Positions 45,770 through 54,082 of a DNA stretch of 64,000 nt are shown here, in pieces. Origin of the DNA: Butyrivibrio sp. X503 (GTDB lineage: Bacteria > Bacillota > Clostridia > Lachnospirales > Lachnospiraceae); assembly GCF_003625475.1 (NCBI RefSeq), contig NZ_RAIQ01000003.1, positions 310,001-374,000 of the forward strand, read 5' to 3'. Made by a program: the position numbers and the translations under genes. The notes below the pieces were generated by a model. That model saw only the letters and a list, made by a program, of their open reading frames with translations, was not told where the DNA came from and did no database searches. Position 1 is the first letter of the stretch. Each line of letters starts with the position of its first letter.

Positions 45770-46663
45770 TTAGTATTTAACTCCAAGCTTTTCAAGCTCC
45801 TCTTTTACCTGCTTGTAATCCTTGAAGACGATTCCTTTCCAGCCGTAGTTCTTGGCGGCCTCGACGTTGACGGGTGTGTCGTCAATGAACACAGTCTTTG
45901 AAGGTGTGAGGTTGTAGCGCTCAACGAGAAGATCGTAAATCTCGCGGTCGGGCTTTATCATGTGCTCGGTATAGCTAAGAATACCGCCGTCCGTAACATC
46001 TCTGAAAGCCATTGCTTCTTTTGTTCCTTCAAGAACCTGTCCCGAATAATTGGAAAGATACAGCACCTTGTAGCCTGCTGCCTTGAGAGCCGTTATCCAC
46101 GGGATGGTTGCTTCTCTTTTGATACAGATATTATTAAAATCGGAAAAAGTCTTTTCAATCTGCTCTTTTATCTCGGGATCGTTCTTAACAAAATTCCCGA
46201 TTATTTCATCGATAGGAAGCACTCCGCGGTCGATCTCTTTCCAGTCATCGCTTAAAACCGATGCCTTTCCGATACGCTCCGCGATCTCACCCGTAAACCC
46301 CTTGTCCTCAATGAATTTCTCCCAGGCGAAATCAACAAGGACATTTCCTATATCAAAGACAACCGTATCTATCTCGCCATCCGGAATAACGTTTCCGTAT
46401 TTGTCATGTCTTTTGTTTGATGAAAAAAGATCCAGTGAAGCCATCGTATGTCTTCCGAAGACCGCACCTGCCGCCCAAATAAATATCCATATGGCGATGG
46501 GTATCGCAACCGTAGCGGCTGCGCAATATATAAATGTGTTGAAGGTTTCAGGCGAACCTGTTACCGCCTGAATAAAAAGATTTATGTACATGCCAAGCAA
46601 TATCACGATACCGATGATCGCAAGCACTCGCTTGTACATGGGGGTTTTGCTGTTCTGTTCCAC
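45770..46663 (-). CDS. HAD-superfamily phosphatase with two N-terminal membrane helices
   Basis: 297 residues. Helices at about 12-33 and 44-68 precede a soluble HAD domain: motif I VVFDIGNVLVDF (D104) in the YihX-like DxGN form, motif II YLSNYS, motif III lysine in HMIKPDREIYDLL, motif IV FIDDTPVNVEAAKNYGW. YihX-type enzymes hydrolyse sugar phosphates such as glucose 1-phosphate. Membrane anchoring is unusual for this group; the two helices place the catalytic domain in the cytoplasm. It starts 12 bases after the COG4189 regulator gene, so the two are co-transcribed, and ends in its own terminator. Confidence 0.85.
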   Translation of the reverse strand: MEQNSKTPMYKRVLAIIGIVILLGMYINLFIQAVTGSPETFNTFIYCAAATVAIPIAIWIFIWAAGAVFGRHTMASLDLFSSNKRHDKYGNVIPDGEIDTVVFDIGNVLVDFAWEKFIEDKGFTGEIAERIGKASVLSDDWKEIDRGVLPIDEIIGNFVKNDPEIKEQIEKTFSDFNNICIKREATIPWITALKAAGYKVLYLSNYSGQVLEGTKEAMAFRDVTDGGILSYTEHMIKPDREIYDLLVERYNLTPSKTVFIDDTPVNVEAAKNYGWKGIVFKDYKQVKEELEKLGVKY

Positions 46664-46675
46664 TATGATGTCTCC

Positions 46676-47593
46676 TTAATTAATTTCACTATATTTCATT
46701 TTGACATTGATGTCCTGGTTGTAATTACCGAACCCTTTGCCAAATATCGTAAGTCCTCCAACATGCTCTGCAGTGTCGGGAACCTCGAGCTTGAATTTGA
46801 TATTGCTCTTGGATGTAAGCCCAAGCTTATCGGTCGTCACATCAGATATCTTGAGCCCGTCGATAAACGTACCGTCGTGATTGATCACGAGCATCTTTAG
46901 AAGGCCGTACTGATTCCACATGGGGAACCACCAGTCGGGAGTAAGAACACCCTTTACGTCGCCGTAATCTCCGGGCGATGTCCATGTGCCGATAAAGGTA
47001 TTATTAATGTAAAAATAAATATCGGAAGGCCATACGTTGTTAAAGCCCGGCGCTTCAGAGCTAAGCTCAGCCGTGATGCAGACCTCGTCAATTTTCTTAT
47101 TTCCCGGAATAAAATTGGGAATCTGGTATTCAACAAATCCCTTGGTAAACCAAAGAACATCCGCATCAAATCTGTCGGGATGTGTGAAATATCTGGGATC
47201 GTCAACCTCTCCAATCGCTTTCTCGGAAGAACAGATTCCGCAAGTCGGATAAACAAGGCAGTCAAGATAGTGACCGACCTTGATGTCTGTCATATATATA
47301 TCTTCGTCCTTCTTTTCGGGAACGACATCTATAAGTATTCTTTCAAGAGTTGCCGAGCAGATCTTCTGATTGCCGTGTCCGAGCGCCTCCGAAGAAACGC
47401 TGACAAGTCCGCATTCCTCAAGCTTCTTGATGTGACTTGTGAGTGCACCGTTTGTTATGTTAAGGTGTCCGGCAAGATCATTCATATTAAGGCTGCCCTC
47501 TTTAAGAAGTACCTTTATGATCTCAACTCTTATATCCGAACCCAATGTCTTAAAAAGTTCCAATCCGTCTTCCAAGGATTTAATATGTATCAT
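46676..47593 (-). CDS. ArsR-like regulator (COG4189 type) with large C-terminal sensor domain
   Basis: 305 residues from ATG 47593 after AAAGGA. Winged helix at about 8-80 (TLGSDIRVEIIKVLLKEGSLNMNDLA, TNGALTSHIKKLEECGLV). The remaining 220 residues form a beta-rich domain, not the short dimer of ordinary ArsR proteins: C-x-x-C in YPTCGICSSEKAIGEVDDPRYF, then DADVLWFTKGFVEYQIPNF and PSDIYFYINNTFIGTWTSPGDYGD, as in the COG4189 family. Carbohydrate sensing has been suggested by fold-like features, not shown. Co-transcribed with the membrane HAD phosphatase. Confidence 0.85.
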   Translation of the reverse strand: MIHIKSLEDGLELFKTLGSDIRVEIIKVLLKEGSLNMNDLAGHLNITNGALTSHIKKLEECGLVSVSSEALGHGNQKICSATLERILIDVVPEKKDEDIYMTDIKVGHYLDCLVYPTCGICSSEKAIGEVDDPRYFTHPDRFDADVLWFTKGFVEYQIPNFIPGNKKIDEVCITAELSSEAPGFNNVWPSDIYFYINNTFIGTWTSPGDYGDVKGVLTPDWWFPMWNQYGLLKMLVINHDGTFIDGLKISDVTTDKLGLTSKSNIKFKLEVPDTAEHVGGLTIFGKGFGNYNQDINVKMKYSEIN

Positions 47594-47659
47594 ACGCGTA
47601 TCCTTTCTTTCGCGCAAAAGCGCCCCCGCATACTGTTTTTGCCCATATTATCAATGGCG

Positions 47660-47699
47660 AAAAAAATGATGCAGATACCGAGAAATCGATATCTACATC
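47660..47699 (-). terminator. Intrinsic terminator of the chemotaxis receptor gene
   Basis: On minus, GATGTAGATA (47699-47690) pairs with TATCTGCATC around a 12-base loop, followed by ATTTTTTT. The arm abuts the -10 box of the next promoter. Confidence 0.82.
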
Positions 47700-47728
47700 A
47701 TTATAATGTAGGCATATTTTAAAAGCAA
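47700..47728 (-). promoter_or_regulatory. Sigma-A promoter of the COG4189 regulator gene
   Basis: On minus: TTGCTT (47728-47723), 17-base spacer, TATAAT (47705-47700). The start site near 47693 falls inside the first arm of the receptor-gene terminator, so RNA from this promoter would lack part of that stem. Confidence 0.75.
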
Positions 47729-47751
47729 TATTATGACAAAAGGGGCGAAAC

Positions 47752-49470
47752 TCAGAAATCACTTCCTATTGTAAACTGGTCTATCAGCTTACTAAGGCTC
47801 TCCGACTGCTCGGAAAGTTCCTGCGATACTGCGCTTGATTCCTGGGCTGTCGCGGAATTGTTCTGAACGACATTGGAGATCATCTCGATTCCCTTATCGA
47901 TCTCATCCATACTCTGAGACTGCTGCTCTGCAAGGTCTCCCGTCTGAACGATCATCTCCGTTATCTCTTCTACGCTGTGCTGCATGGCATCAAGTGCCTG
48001 TGTCGTCTCTGCAACAACCGCATTACCGTTGCTGATCTCATCCATGGTATCCGCGATGAGCTGATGTGTATTCTTGGCCGCTTCACTTGACTGATCGGCG
48101 AGCTGTCCGATCTGATCGGCAACAACGGCAAATCCTTTTCCTGTTTCTCCCGCTCTTGCAGCCTCGATTGAAGCGTTAAGCGCAAGGAGTGATGTCTGTT
48201 TGGCAATGGCTTCAATGGAATTTGTGACCAGTTCGATCTCAGCGGATGCCTCGGTAATCCTTGTCATGGCGTCTGTTACAAGATGCATCTTTGCTGCTGA
48301 AGTCTCGGCGTTATCCCTAACTTCCGTAGCCATGCTCTTACTCTTTTCGGCAACGCTCGCAAGCTGCCTTGTCTTTTCGGTTAAGGAGTTAACGGAAGCC
48401 GTAAGCTCTTCAACCGCTGCCGCCTGATCCGTAGAGCCTTCCGCAAGGTCATTTGCTCCCTGCGACATATTGATCGCGCCCTGTGATACCTGCGACGAAG
48501 AATTCTTTACTTCTTGAAGTGTGCTGCTAAGCGTCTCAGCTATATTTCCAAGTGCTTTCTTAATGGCGTCATAATCACCGATATACAGATTCTCGTTCTT
48601 TGAACCGCAGGAAAAATCTCCCGTCGACATTCGTCCAAGGGTCTCCGTAATATCTTTTACAATGTCTTCGATAACATCGGTCGAATACGTAATGTCTTTT
48701 GCCAGCTTACCCAGCTCATCATCGGACTCGCTCGGGATCTTGATCTCGATCTTTCCGTTTGCCATGTCATCCGCTGCTTTGGAGATTGATTCGATAGGTC
48801 CAAGTATGCTTCCGGTGAGGGCTCTTCTTGATTTGTTTGAATATAGGATGGCGTATACTACAATAGCCAAAGAAATTATAGTCATAATAAGCACAAGCAA
48901 AAGAGCTGTCGTATAAGCCCTCTGTGCCTGTTCTTTAGCGGAAATACCGATTGCCTTAAAGTCCTTAACGACTATCTTGATCGCTTCATTGACGTTGGAA
49001 ACATAGTAATCATACAGTTCTTCATGAGAATTACCCGCGGCAAACATGGCATCAAGAGTCGCGGCGGAATTGTCTATATCGGCTATGTGCTGATAAACCT
49101 CGGTAAGATCGTCATTGTAAACTTTTCCGAGGGAATTAAGTCCGTCGTTCAGCTCCCGGATCTTCTCTTTTGCCCCCTGCATCTGCTCGGCTCTGTCAGC
49201 ATCGTCATGAGCATTGAGCGCCCAGAGATAGTACTTGGCCAGCGCCTGGATGGTTATACGGATCTCGCCCTGCTGAGTATTCTGTTCATAGAACCTGTTG
49301 TAGATCATGTTCAGATTGAATACGGAAAATACGTCGATAATAATGATCACCACAAAAATAACAACAAGGTTAAGTCTTAATCTGTTGAATACTTTTTTGA
49401 ACTTATCGGAGACAGAAAGCTTTTTGAAAGCTTCCCGATCAAATTCATTCTTCCCTGCTGTTTTTCCCAT
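47752..49470 (-). CDS. Methyl-accepting chemotaxis protein
   Basis: 572 residues. Membrane helices at about 33-54 and 187-210 enclose an extracytoplasmic four-helix-bundle-like ligand domain of about 130 residues. A HAMP domain follows (about 210-265), then the methyl-accepting signalling domain with the conserved hairpin tip (AIAKQTSLLALNASIEAAR, GKGFAVVADQIGQLADQS). It reports a ligand to CheA/CheW at the cell pole. The N-terminal 25 residues are polar and basic. The start follows AGGAGGTTAAC. A TTGACA (49548-49543) upstream may be its -35 box. No chemotaxis kinase gene is nearby. Confidence 0.95.
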   Translation of the reverse strand: MGKTAGKNEFDREAFKKLSVSDKFKKVFNRLRLNLVVIFVVIIIIDVFSVFNLNMIYNRFYEQNTQQGEIRITIQALAKYYLWALNAHDDADRAEQMQGAKEKIRELNDGLNSLGKVYNDDLTEVYQHIADIDNSAATLDAMFAAGNSHEELYDYYVSNVNEAIKIVVKDFKAIGISAKEQAQRAYTTALLLVLIMTIISLAIVVYAILYSNKSRRALTGSILGPIESISKAADDMANGKIEIKIPSESDDELGKLAKDITYSTDVIEDIVKDITETLGRMSTGDFSCGSKNENLYIGDYDAIKKALGNIAETLSSTLQEVKNSSSQVSQGAINMSQGANDLAEGSTDQAAAVEELTASVNSLTEKTRQLASVAEKSKSMATEVRDNAETSAAKMHLVTDAMTRITEASAEIELVTNSIEAIAKQTSLLALNASIEAARAGETGKGFAVVADQIGQLADQSSEAAKNTHQLIADTMDEISNGNAVVAETTQALDAMQHSVEEITEMIVQTGDLAEQQSQSMDEIDKGIEMISNVVQNNSATAQESSAVSQELSEQSESLSKLIDQFTIGSDF

Positions 49471-49693
49471 GTTAACCTCCTATGAAATCAACTCAGATAA
49501 GGGTTTTACGTATTAATATTTTATTCTTTTTAAATGTGCGCATGTCAAAAAAATGTATAAATTTATATAAAATTTCGAGAAATAAGTCAAGCTTATGGTA
49601 AATATAAAAAAGATTGATTTTACTTATATTCTTTTTTCGTATATCATATCTCATGTAGCTTAAAAGAGTTATTTTTAAGGAGGATTTTTTAAA

Positions 49694-50989
49694 ATGGTTA
49701 AAGCAGTAGTAGGTGCCAACTGGGGCGACGAGGGAAAAGGTAAGATTACCGATACTCTTGCAGACCAGGCCGATGTCGTTATCCGTTTCCAGGGCGGAGC
49801 AAACGCCGGACACACAATAGTTAACGATTACGGTAAATTCGCACTTCACACGATGCCTTCAGGTGTTTTCCACTCACACATCATGAACATCATCGGTAAC
49901 GGTGTCGCTTTTGACATCACAAAGTTCATGAATGAGCTTAATGAGATTACTTCCAAGGGAGTTCCCGCTCCTCAGATCATGATCTCAGACAGAGTTCAGG
50001 TTATGATGCCTTATCATGTGCAGTTCGATTCACTTGAGGAAGCAAGACTTGCCGGAAAGAGCTTTGGTTCGACAAAATCAGGAATCGCTCCTTTTTATTC
50101 AGATAAGTTCTCTAAGATCGGATGGCAGATAAACGAGTTCTTCCAGGATGATGACGTTATCAAGGAAAAGATCGCACGTATCGCGCAGATCAAGGACGTG
50201 CTCCTTGTTAATCTCTATCACGCAGAGCCCATCGATCAGGAAGCACTCTTCAAACAGATTATTGACTGGAGAGAGCAGGTTAAGCCTTATGTTGGAAACG
50301 TATCTCTCTATCTCGACAAAGCGATCAAGGAAGGAAAGACAATTCTTCTCGAGGGTCAGCTCGGAACAATGAAGGATCCCGACCACGGAATCTATCCTAT
50401 GGTTACATCTTCATCTCCTCTCGCAGCTTACGGCGCGATCGGAGCAGGCATCCCTCCTTATGAGATCAAGCAGATCGTTACAGTGTCCAAGGCTTATTCA
50501 TCAGCTGTAGGAGCAGGTGCATTCGTTTCCGAGCTCTTCGGAGATGAAGCTGAGGAACTCAGAAGAAGAGGCGGCGACGGCGGTGAGTACGGCGCAACAA
50601 CAGGAAGACCCAGACGTGTGGGCTGGTATGACTGCGTAGCAAGTAAGTACGGCTGCAGACTTCAGGGAACAACAGATGTTGCTTTCACAGTACTTGATGT
50701 TCTCGGATATCTCGATGAGATCCCTGTATGTGTAGGCTATGACATCGACGGTGAGGTTACAACAGAGTTCCCCGTAACACACCTTCTTGAGAAGGCTAAG
50801 CCCGTATTCAAGACTCTTCCCGGATGGAAGTGCGATATCAGAGGAATCAAGAAGTATGAAGATCTCCCTGAGAACTGCAGAAAGTATATCGAGTTCATCG
50901 AGGAGCAGATCGGATATCCCATCACTATGGTAAGTAACGGTCCTGCAAGAAGCGATATAATATACCGCGAAAGTAAGTTGGCAAAGTAA
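49694..50989 (+). CDS. purA: Adenylosuccinate synthetase
   Basis: 431 residues, standard length. The P-loop GANWGDEGKGKITD at 7-20 has the catalytic aspartate, then GGANAGHTIV, and PRRVGWYDC near residue 305. It makes adenylosuccinate from IMP, aspartate and GTP. Start ATG follows AAGGAGG. It stands alone on plus, divergent from the chemotaxis receptor gene, and ends in a hairpin shared with nudC. Confidence 0.97.
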   Translation: MVKAVVGANWGDEGKGKITDTLADQADVVIRFQGGANAGHTIVNDYGKFALHTMPSGVFHSHIMNIIGNGVAFDITKFMNELNEITSKGVPAPQIMISDRVQVMMPYHVQFDSLEEARLAGKSFGSTKSGIAPFYSDKFSKIGWQINEFFQDDDVIKEKIARIAQIKDVLLVNLYHAEPIDQEALFKQIIDWREQVKPYVGNVSLYLDKAIKEGKTILLEGQLGTMKDPDHGIYPMVTSSSPLAAYGAIGAGIPPYEIKQIVTVSKAYSSAVGAGAFVSELFGDEAEELRRRGGDGGEYGATTGRPRRVGWYDCVASKYGCRLQGTTDVAFTVLDVLGYLDEIPVCVGYDIDGEVTTEFPVTHLLEKAKPVFKTLPGWKCDIRGIKKYEDLPENCRKYIEFIEEQIGYPITMVSNGPARSDIIYRESKLAK

Positions 50990-51004
50990 TATTATGTAAA
51001 ACAA

Positions 51005-51030
51005 AACGGTGTAGCTTATGCTACACCGTT
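51005..51030. terminator. Bidirectional hairpin between purA and nudC
   Basis: Perfect stem AACGGTGTAGC/GCTACACCGTT with a four-base loop; T-rich on the plus side (CCTTTAT) and TTTGTTTT on minus. It includes the nudC stop codon (TAG in the stem). Confidence 0.85.
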
Positions 51031-51923
51031 CCTTTATACCCTTTATCTTTGAAGACTGTCATCATCTCATTCGTAAGGCTGTACTCAAGCGGCTGAAGTA
51101 TGATGTCTTCTCTTTTCACCCATTCGGCGTATTTGAGCTCACCCTTATCCATCTTGATCTCTTTATTTCCAACCACATCACAGTAAAAGCCGACGAGGAT
51201 GTCGCTTGCTATTCCCCATGGCTGGGACTTGTAGTATCTTACGTTTTCAACCTTAAGCCCAACCTCTTCCATAACTTCTCTTGCGACGCACTCTTCAAGA
51301 GTCTCACCTATCTCAGTAAATCCCGCTACAAGAGCGTTGTGGCCGTAGCCCACACGGTACTTGGTAAGAATGATCATATCTGTCTCTTTGTCCGTCACGC
51401 CGATGATCACCGCAGGATTGATCCTGGGGTATATCTTGTTTCCACATTTCGGGCAGGTTCTTGCGCGCTCTTTGGGATCGTTTATATTCTCTGCTCCGCA
51501 CTTTCCGCAGAACCTCGTTACAGAATACCACTCGGCAAGCTGGTTTGCGGTAAATGCAGCGTAGATATATTCTTTGGGATTGTAATAATCGTTTCTAAGT
51601 TCTCTCAAAGAACAAAAGCTGTATCTTTTATCCGAAATGATCTCGGAAACTGTCTTTTCATCCGTGTTATCAAGAAGGAAAAAGCTCTCATCATCTACGG
51701 AAAAAAGATATATGAAATTCTCTTCGGATATCTTTTGCCCTGAAAATTCGCAGTACTTCGGAAATTCAACGCTCATTTTTTCATCATCAAGAAAAAGCGC
51801 AAGTTCCTTGTCTCCGCGGCCGCTTTGGTTGTCCCTGAAAACAAAAATCTTGCTTTCTGCGACGGGTCTTTTGCCCGGATCATATTCGTTGTGAAGTTTG
51901 TGTGGTGCTATGTCCTGGATCAT
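51021..51923 (-). CDS. nudC: NAD-capped RNA/NADH pyrophosphatase NudC
   Basis: 300 residues. A zinc ribbon (CGKCGAENINDPKERARTCPKCG) is followed by IYPRINPAVIIGV and an intact Nudix box (GFTEIGETLEECVAREVMEEVGL region, G-x5-E-x7-REVxEExG), then the NudC-specific YYKSQPWGIASDILVGFY. It hydrolyses NADH, and in E. coli removes NAD caps from RNA. The N-terminal 130 residues form the NudC-type extension. The start overlaps the AraC gene stop by four bases (ATGA), so AraC and nudC are on one transcript. Confidence 0.93.
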   Translation of the reverse strand: MIQDIAPHKLHNEYDPGKRPVAESKIFVFRDNQSGRGDKELALFLDDEKMSVEFPKYCEFSGQKISEENFIYLFSVDDESFFLLDNTDEKTVSEIISDKRYSFCSLRELRNDYYNPKEYIYAAFTANQLAEWYSVTRFCGKCGAENINDPKERARTCPKCGNKIYPRINPAVIIGVTDKETDMIILTKYRVGYGHNALVAGFTEIGETLEECVAREVMEEVGLKVENVRYYKSQPWGIASDILVGFYCDVVGNKEIKMDKGELKYAEWVKREDIILQPLEYSLTNEMMTVFKDKGYKGTV

Positions 51924-52843
51924 TTTTTAGCCTCTTTTTCTTTATCGCTACTATGTAATATATTGTTCAGGTACAGCCCCTGGTACTCCTTGGGAGACAT
52001 GCCGTACTCTTTTTTGAAAGCCTTAAAAAAGCTTGAATAATCTCTGAATCCGAATTTCTCATAAGTTCCGGTTATACCGGCGCCGCCTGTGATAGCGTTT
52101 CTGCATTCGGCTAGGCGCTTTTTGATAATGTACTGATGGAGTGAAACACCGAGCGTATCCTTGAACAGATGCGCGACATAGTACTTGCTCACAAAGAACT
52201 GACCCGCGATGTCATCGAGAGTAAGCGCATCTTCAAGGTTACTTTCAACATATGCAATGATGTTCTGGAAAAGAGTCAGCTCATCGCTTCCGCTGCTCAT
52301 GTTTTCCTCATCATAGACCACTCTGTTGATCGTAAGGATAAGGTCGCACAGACACAGATGTCTGAACGCGGTGCTTCCGTACCTTTCACTTGCGATCTCC
52401 TCCAAAAGGCGCAGGAACTTGGACTCCACCATATGAAACTGCGCGGGAGCAAGGTGATAGATGTATTTGTGCTGCTCCTCTGCTTTTTTTATCAGATACA
52501 TGTAGTCCGCAGATTCGTGCATGAGCGCGTTGCAGCAGTCCTTGCTGATCCAGAAAAGAAAACGCCTGTAGTTCTCTTCTGGATTGTTCATAAGCGCATG
52601 ATGCGATATCCCGGGCGGAACAAGCATGAGATCGCCGGGAGACATCTTGTATCTGATGGTCTTACCTTCCGGACTGAATATCTCCATGGTCACATCGCCC
52701 TCTATAAAAAGGTAGCATTCGTAATAATCATGCGCATGCGGCCGCAAGGTCTTAAAATCCCTGTCCGAATAGTAATAGACCTCAAAATCAGACGAGACCA
52801 TATATTGTCTTGTGTTAAAAGATGATCTGAGTTTGTTTTTCAT
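51920..52843 (-). CDS. AraC family transcriptional regulator, cupin type
   Basis: 307 residues from ATG 52843; upstream in-frame sequence to 53095 is not protein-like and overlaps the divergent uxuA. An N-terminal cupin (FKTLRPHAHDYYECYLFIEGDVTMEI, PGDLMLVPPGISHH) is followed by two helix-turn-helix motifs (LTLDDIAGQFFVSKYYVAHLFKDTLG; YEKFGFRDYSSFFKAFKKEYGMSPKEYQ). Divergent from uxuAB, so it probably activates hexuronate genes in response to a sugar acid. No ribosome site precedes the ATG; the promoter lies six bases upstream of it. Confidence 0.88.
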   Translation of the reverse strand: MKNKLRSSFNTRQYMVSSDFEVYYYSDRDFKTLRPHAHDYYECYLFIEGDVTMEIFSPEGKTIRYKMSPGDLMLVPPGISHHALMNNPEENYRRFLFWISKDCCNALMHESADYMYLIKKAEEQHKYIYHLAPAQFHMVESKFLRLLEEIASERYGSTAFRHLCLCDLILTINRVVYDEENMSSGSDELTLFQNIIAYVESNLEDALTLDDIAGQFFVSKYYVAHLFKDTLGVSLHQYIIKKRLAECRNAITGGAGITGTYEKFGFRDYSSFFKAFKKEYGMSPKEYQGLYLNNILHSSDKEKEAKK

Positions 52844-52849
52844 ATTTGT

Positions 52850-52877
52850 ATAATAGCACCGGCGACAATTTTTGCAA
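52850..52877 (-). promoter_or_regulatory. Promoter placed for a leaderless transcript of the AraC gene
   Basis: On minus: TTGCAA (52877-52872), 16-base spacer, TATTAT (52855-52850), then six bases and ATG. The geometry matches the promoter at 15331-15360. Confidence 0.55.
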
Positions 52878-53003
52878 GGTATGAAACAAATTATTCCATT
52901 CTTTTTTTCCATAAAAAAATCTATTGTATATTCAGGGATAAAATTTATTTTTTCCCTTAAACAAATTTGAAAACAGGTTTTTAGGAAGGGAGAAATTCTG
53001 ATT

Positions 53004-54080
53004 ATGGAAATGACACTTCGCTGGTACGGTAAAGAGTATGATACCGTAAAGCTTTGGCAGATAAGACAGGTTCCCGGTGTAAAGGGTGTTATCACAACTC
53101 TTTACAACAAGCAGGCCGGTGAGCTCTGGACACAGGACGAGATCAAAGCTCTCAAAAAGGACGTTGCAGACGGCGGACTTAAGGTTTCAGGAATCGAGTC
53201 CGTAAACGTATCCGATGCTATCAAGGCTGCAACAGCAGAGAGAGATGAGCACATCGACAATTATATAAAGACTCTTGAGAACCTCGGCAAAGAAGACATC
53301 CACATGGTATGCTACAACTTCATGCCTGTGTTTGACTGGACAAGAACCGAGCTTGCAAGAAAAAGAGAAGACGGCTCAACCGTACTTGCATATACACAGG
53401 AAGCTATCGATGCGATCAATCCCGAGAAGATGTTTGAGACACTTTCAGGCGACACAAACGGCTCAGTAATGCCCGGTTGGGAGCCCGAGAGAATGGCTCA
53501 CATCAAGGAGCTCTTCGAGCTTTATTCAGGGATCGATGAGGACAAGCTCTTTGAAAATATTGTTTACTTCTTAAAGGCGATCATGCCCGTATGTAATAAG
53601 TACGATATCAAGATGGCTATCCATCCCGACGATCCCGCTTGGTCAGTATTCGGACTTCCCAGGATCATCAACAACGAGAAGAACATCCTCAAGCTCATGA
53701 AGGCTGTAGATGACGTACACAACGGCGTTACATTCTGCTCAGGTTCTTACGGAACAAGCCTTGAGAACGATCTTCCTCATATGATCAGAGCACTTGAGGG
53801 CAGGATCCACTTCGCACACGTTCGTAACCTCAAGTTCATCTCTCCCACTAATTTCGAGGAATCCGCTCACCTTTCAGCAGACGGAACCTTCGATATGTAT
53901 GAGATCATGAAGGCTCTCTACGAGACAGGCTTTGACGGACCTATCCGTCCCGACCACGGAAGAATGATCTGGGGCGAGGTTGCAATGCCCGGCTACGGTC
54001 TCTATGACAGAGCGCTCGGAGCTACTTACCTCAACGGTCTTTGGGAGGCCATTGAAAAGTCACATCAGAGAGGAGTTTGA
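53004..54080 (+). CDS. uxuA: Mannonate dehydratase
   Basis: 358 residues, family length. MTLRWYGKEYDTVKLWQIRQVPGV begins the TIM barrel; metal-binding and substrate residues lie in AIHPDDPAWS, CSGSYGT and RIHFAHVRN, and HGR near the end (RPDHGRMIWGE). It dehydrates D-mannonate to 2-keto-3-deoxygluconate in glucuronate breakdown. Start ATG is 21 bases after a GGGAG-containing purine stretch, further than usual. It is followed by uxuB two bases on, and the AraC regulator diverges from it. Confidence 0.96.
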   Translation: MEMTLRWYGKEYDTVKLWQIRQVPGVKGVITTLYNKQAGELWTQDEIKALKKDVADGGLKVSGIESVNVSDAIKAATAERDEHIDNYIKTLENLGKEDIHMVCYNFMPVFDWTRTELARKREDGSTVLAYTQEAIDAINPEKMFETLSGDTNGSVMPGWEPERMAHIKELFELYSGIDEDKLFENIVYFLKAIMPVCNKYDIKMAIHPDDPAWSVFGLPRIINNEKNILKLMKAVDDVHNGVTFCSGSYGTSLENDLPHMIRALEGRIHFAHVRNLKFISPTNFEESAHLSADGTFDMYEIMKALYETGFDGPIRPDHGRMIWGEVAMPGYGLYDRALGATYLNGLWEAIEKSHQRGV

Positions 54081-54082
54081 TC

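Noticed and set aside
52844-53095. Upstream extension of the AraC regulator
   Set aside because: It overlaps the start of divergent uxuA, includes the promoter, and the sequence is not protein-like.
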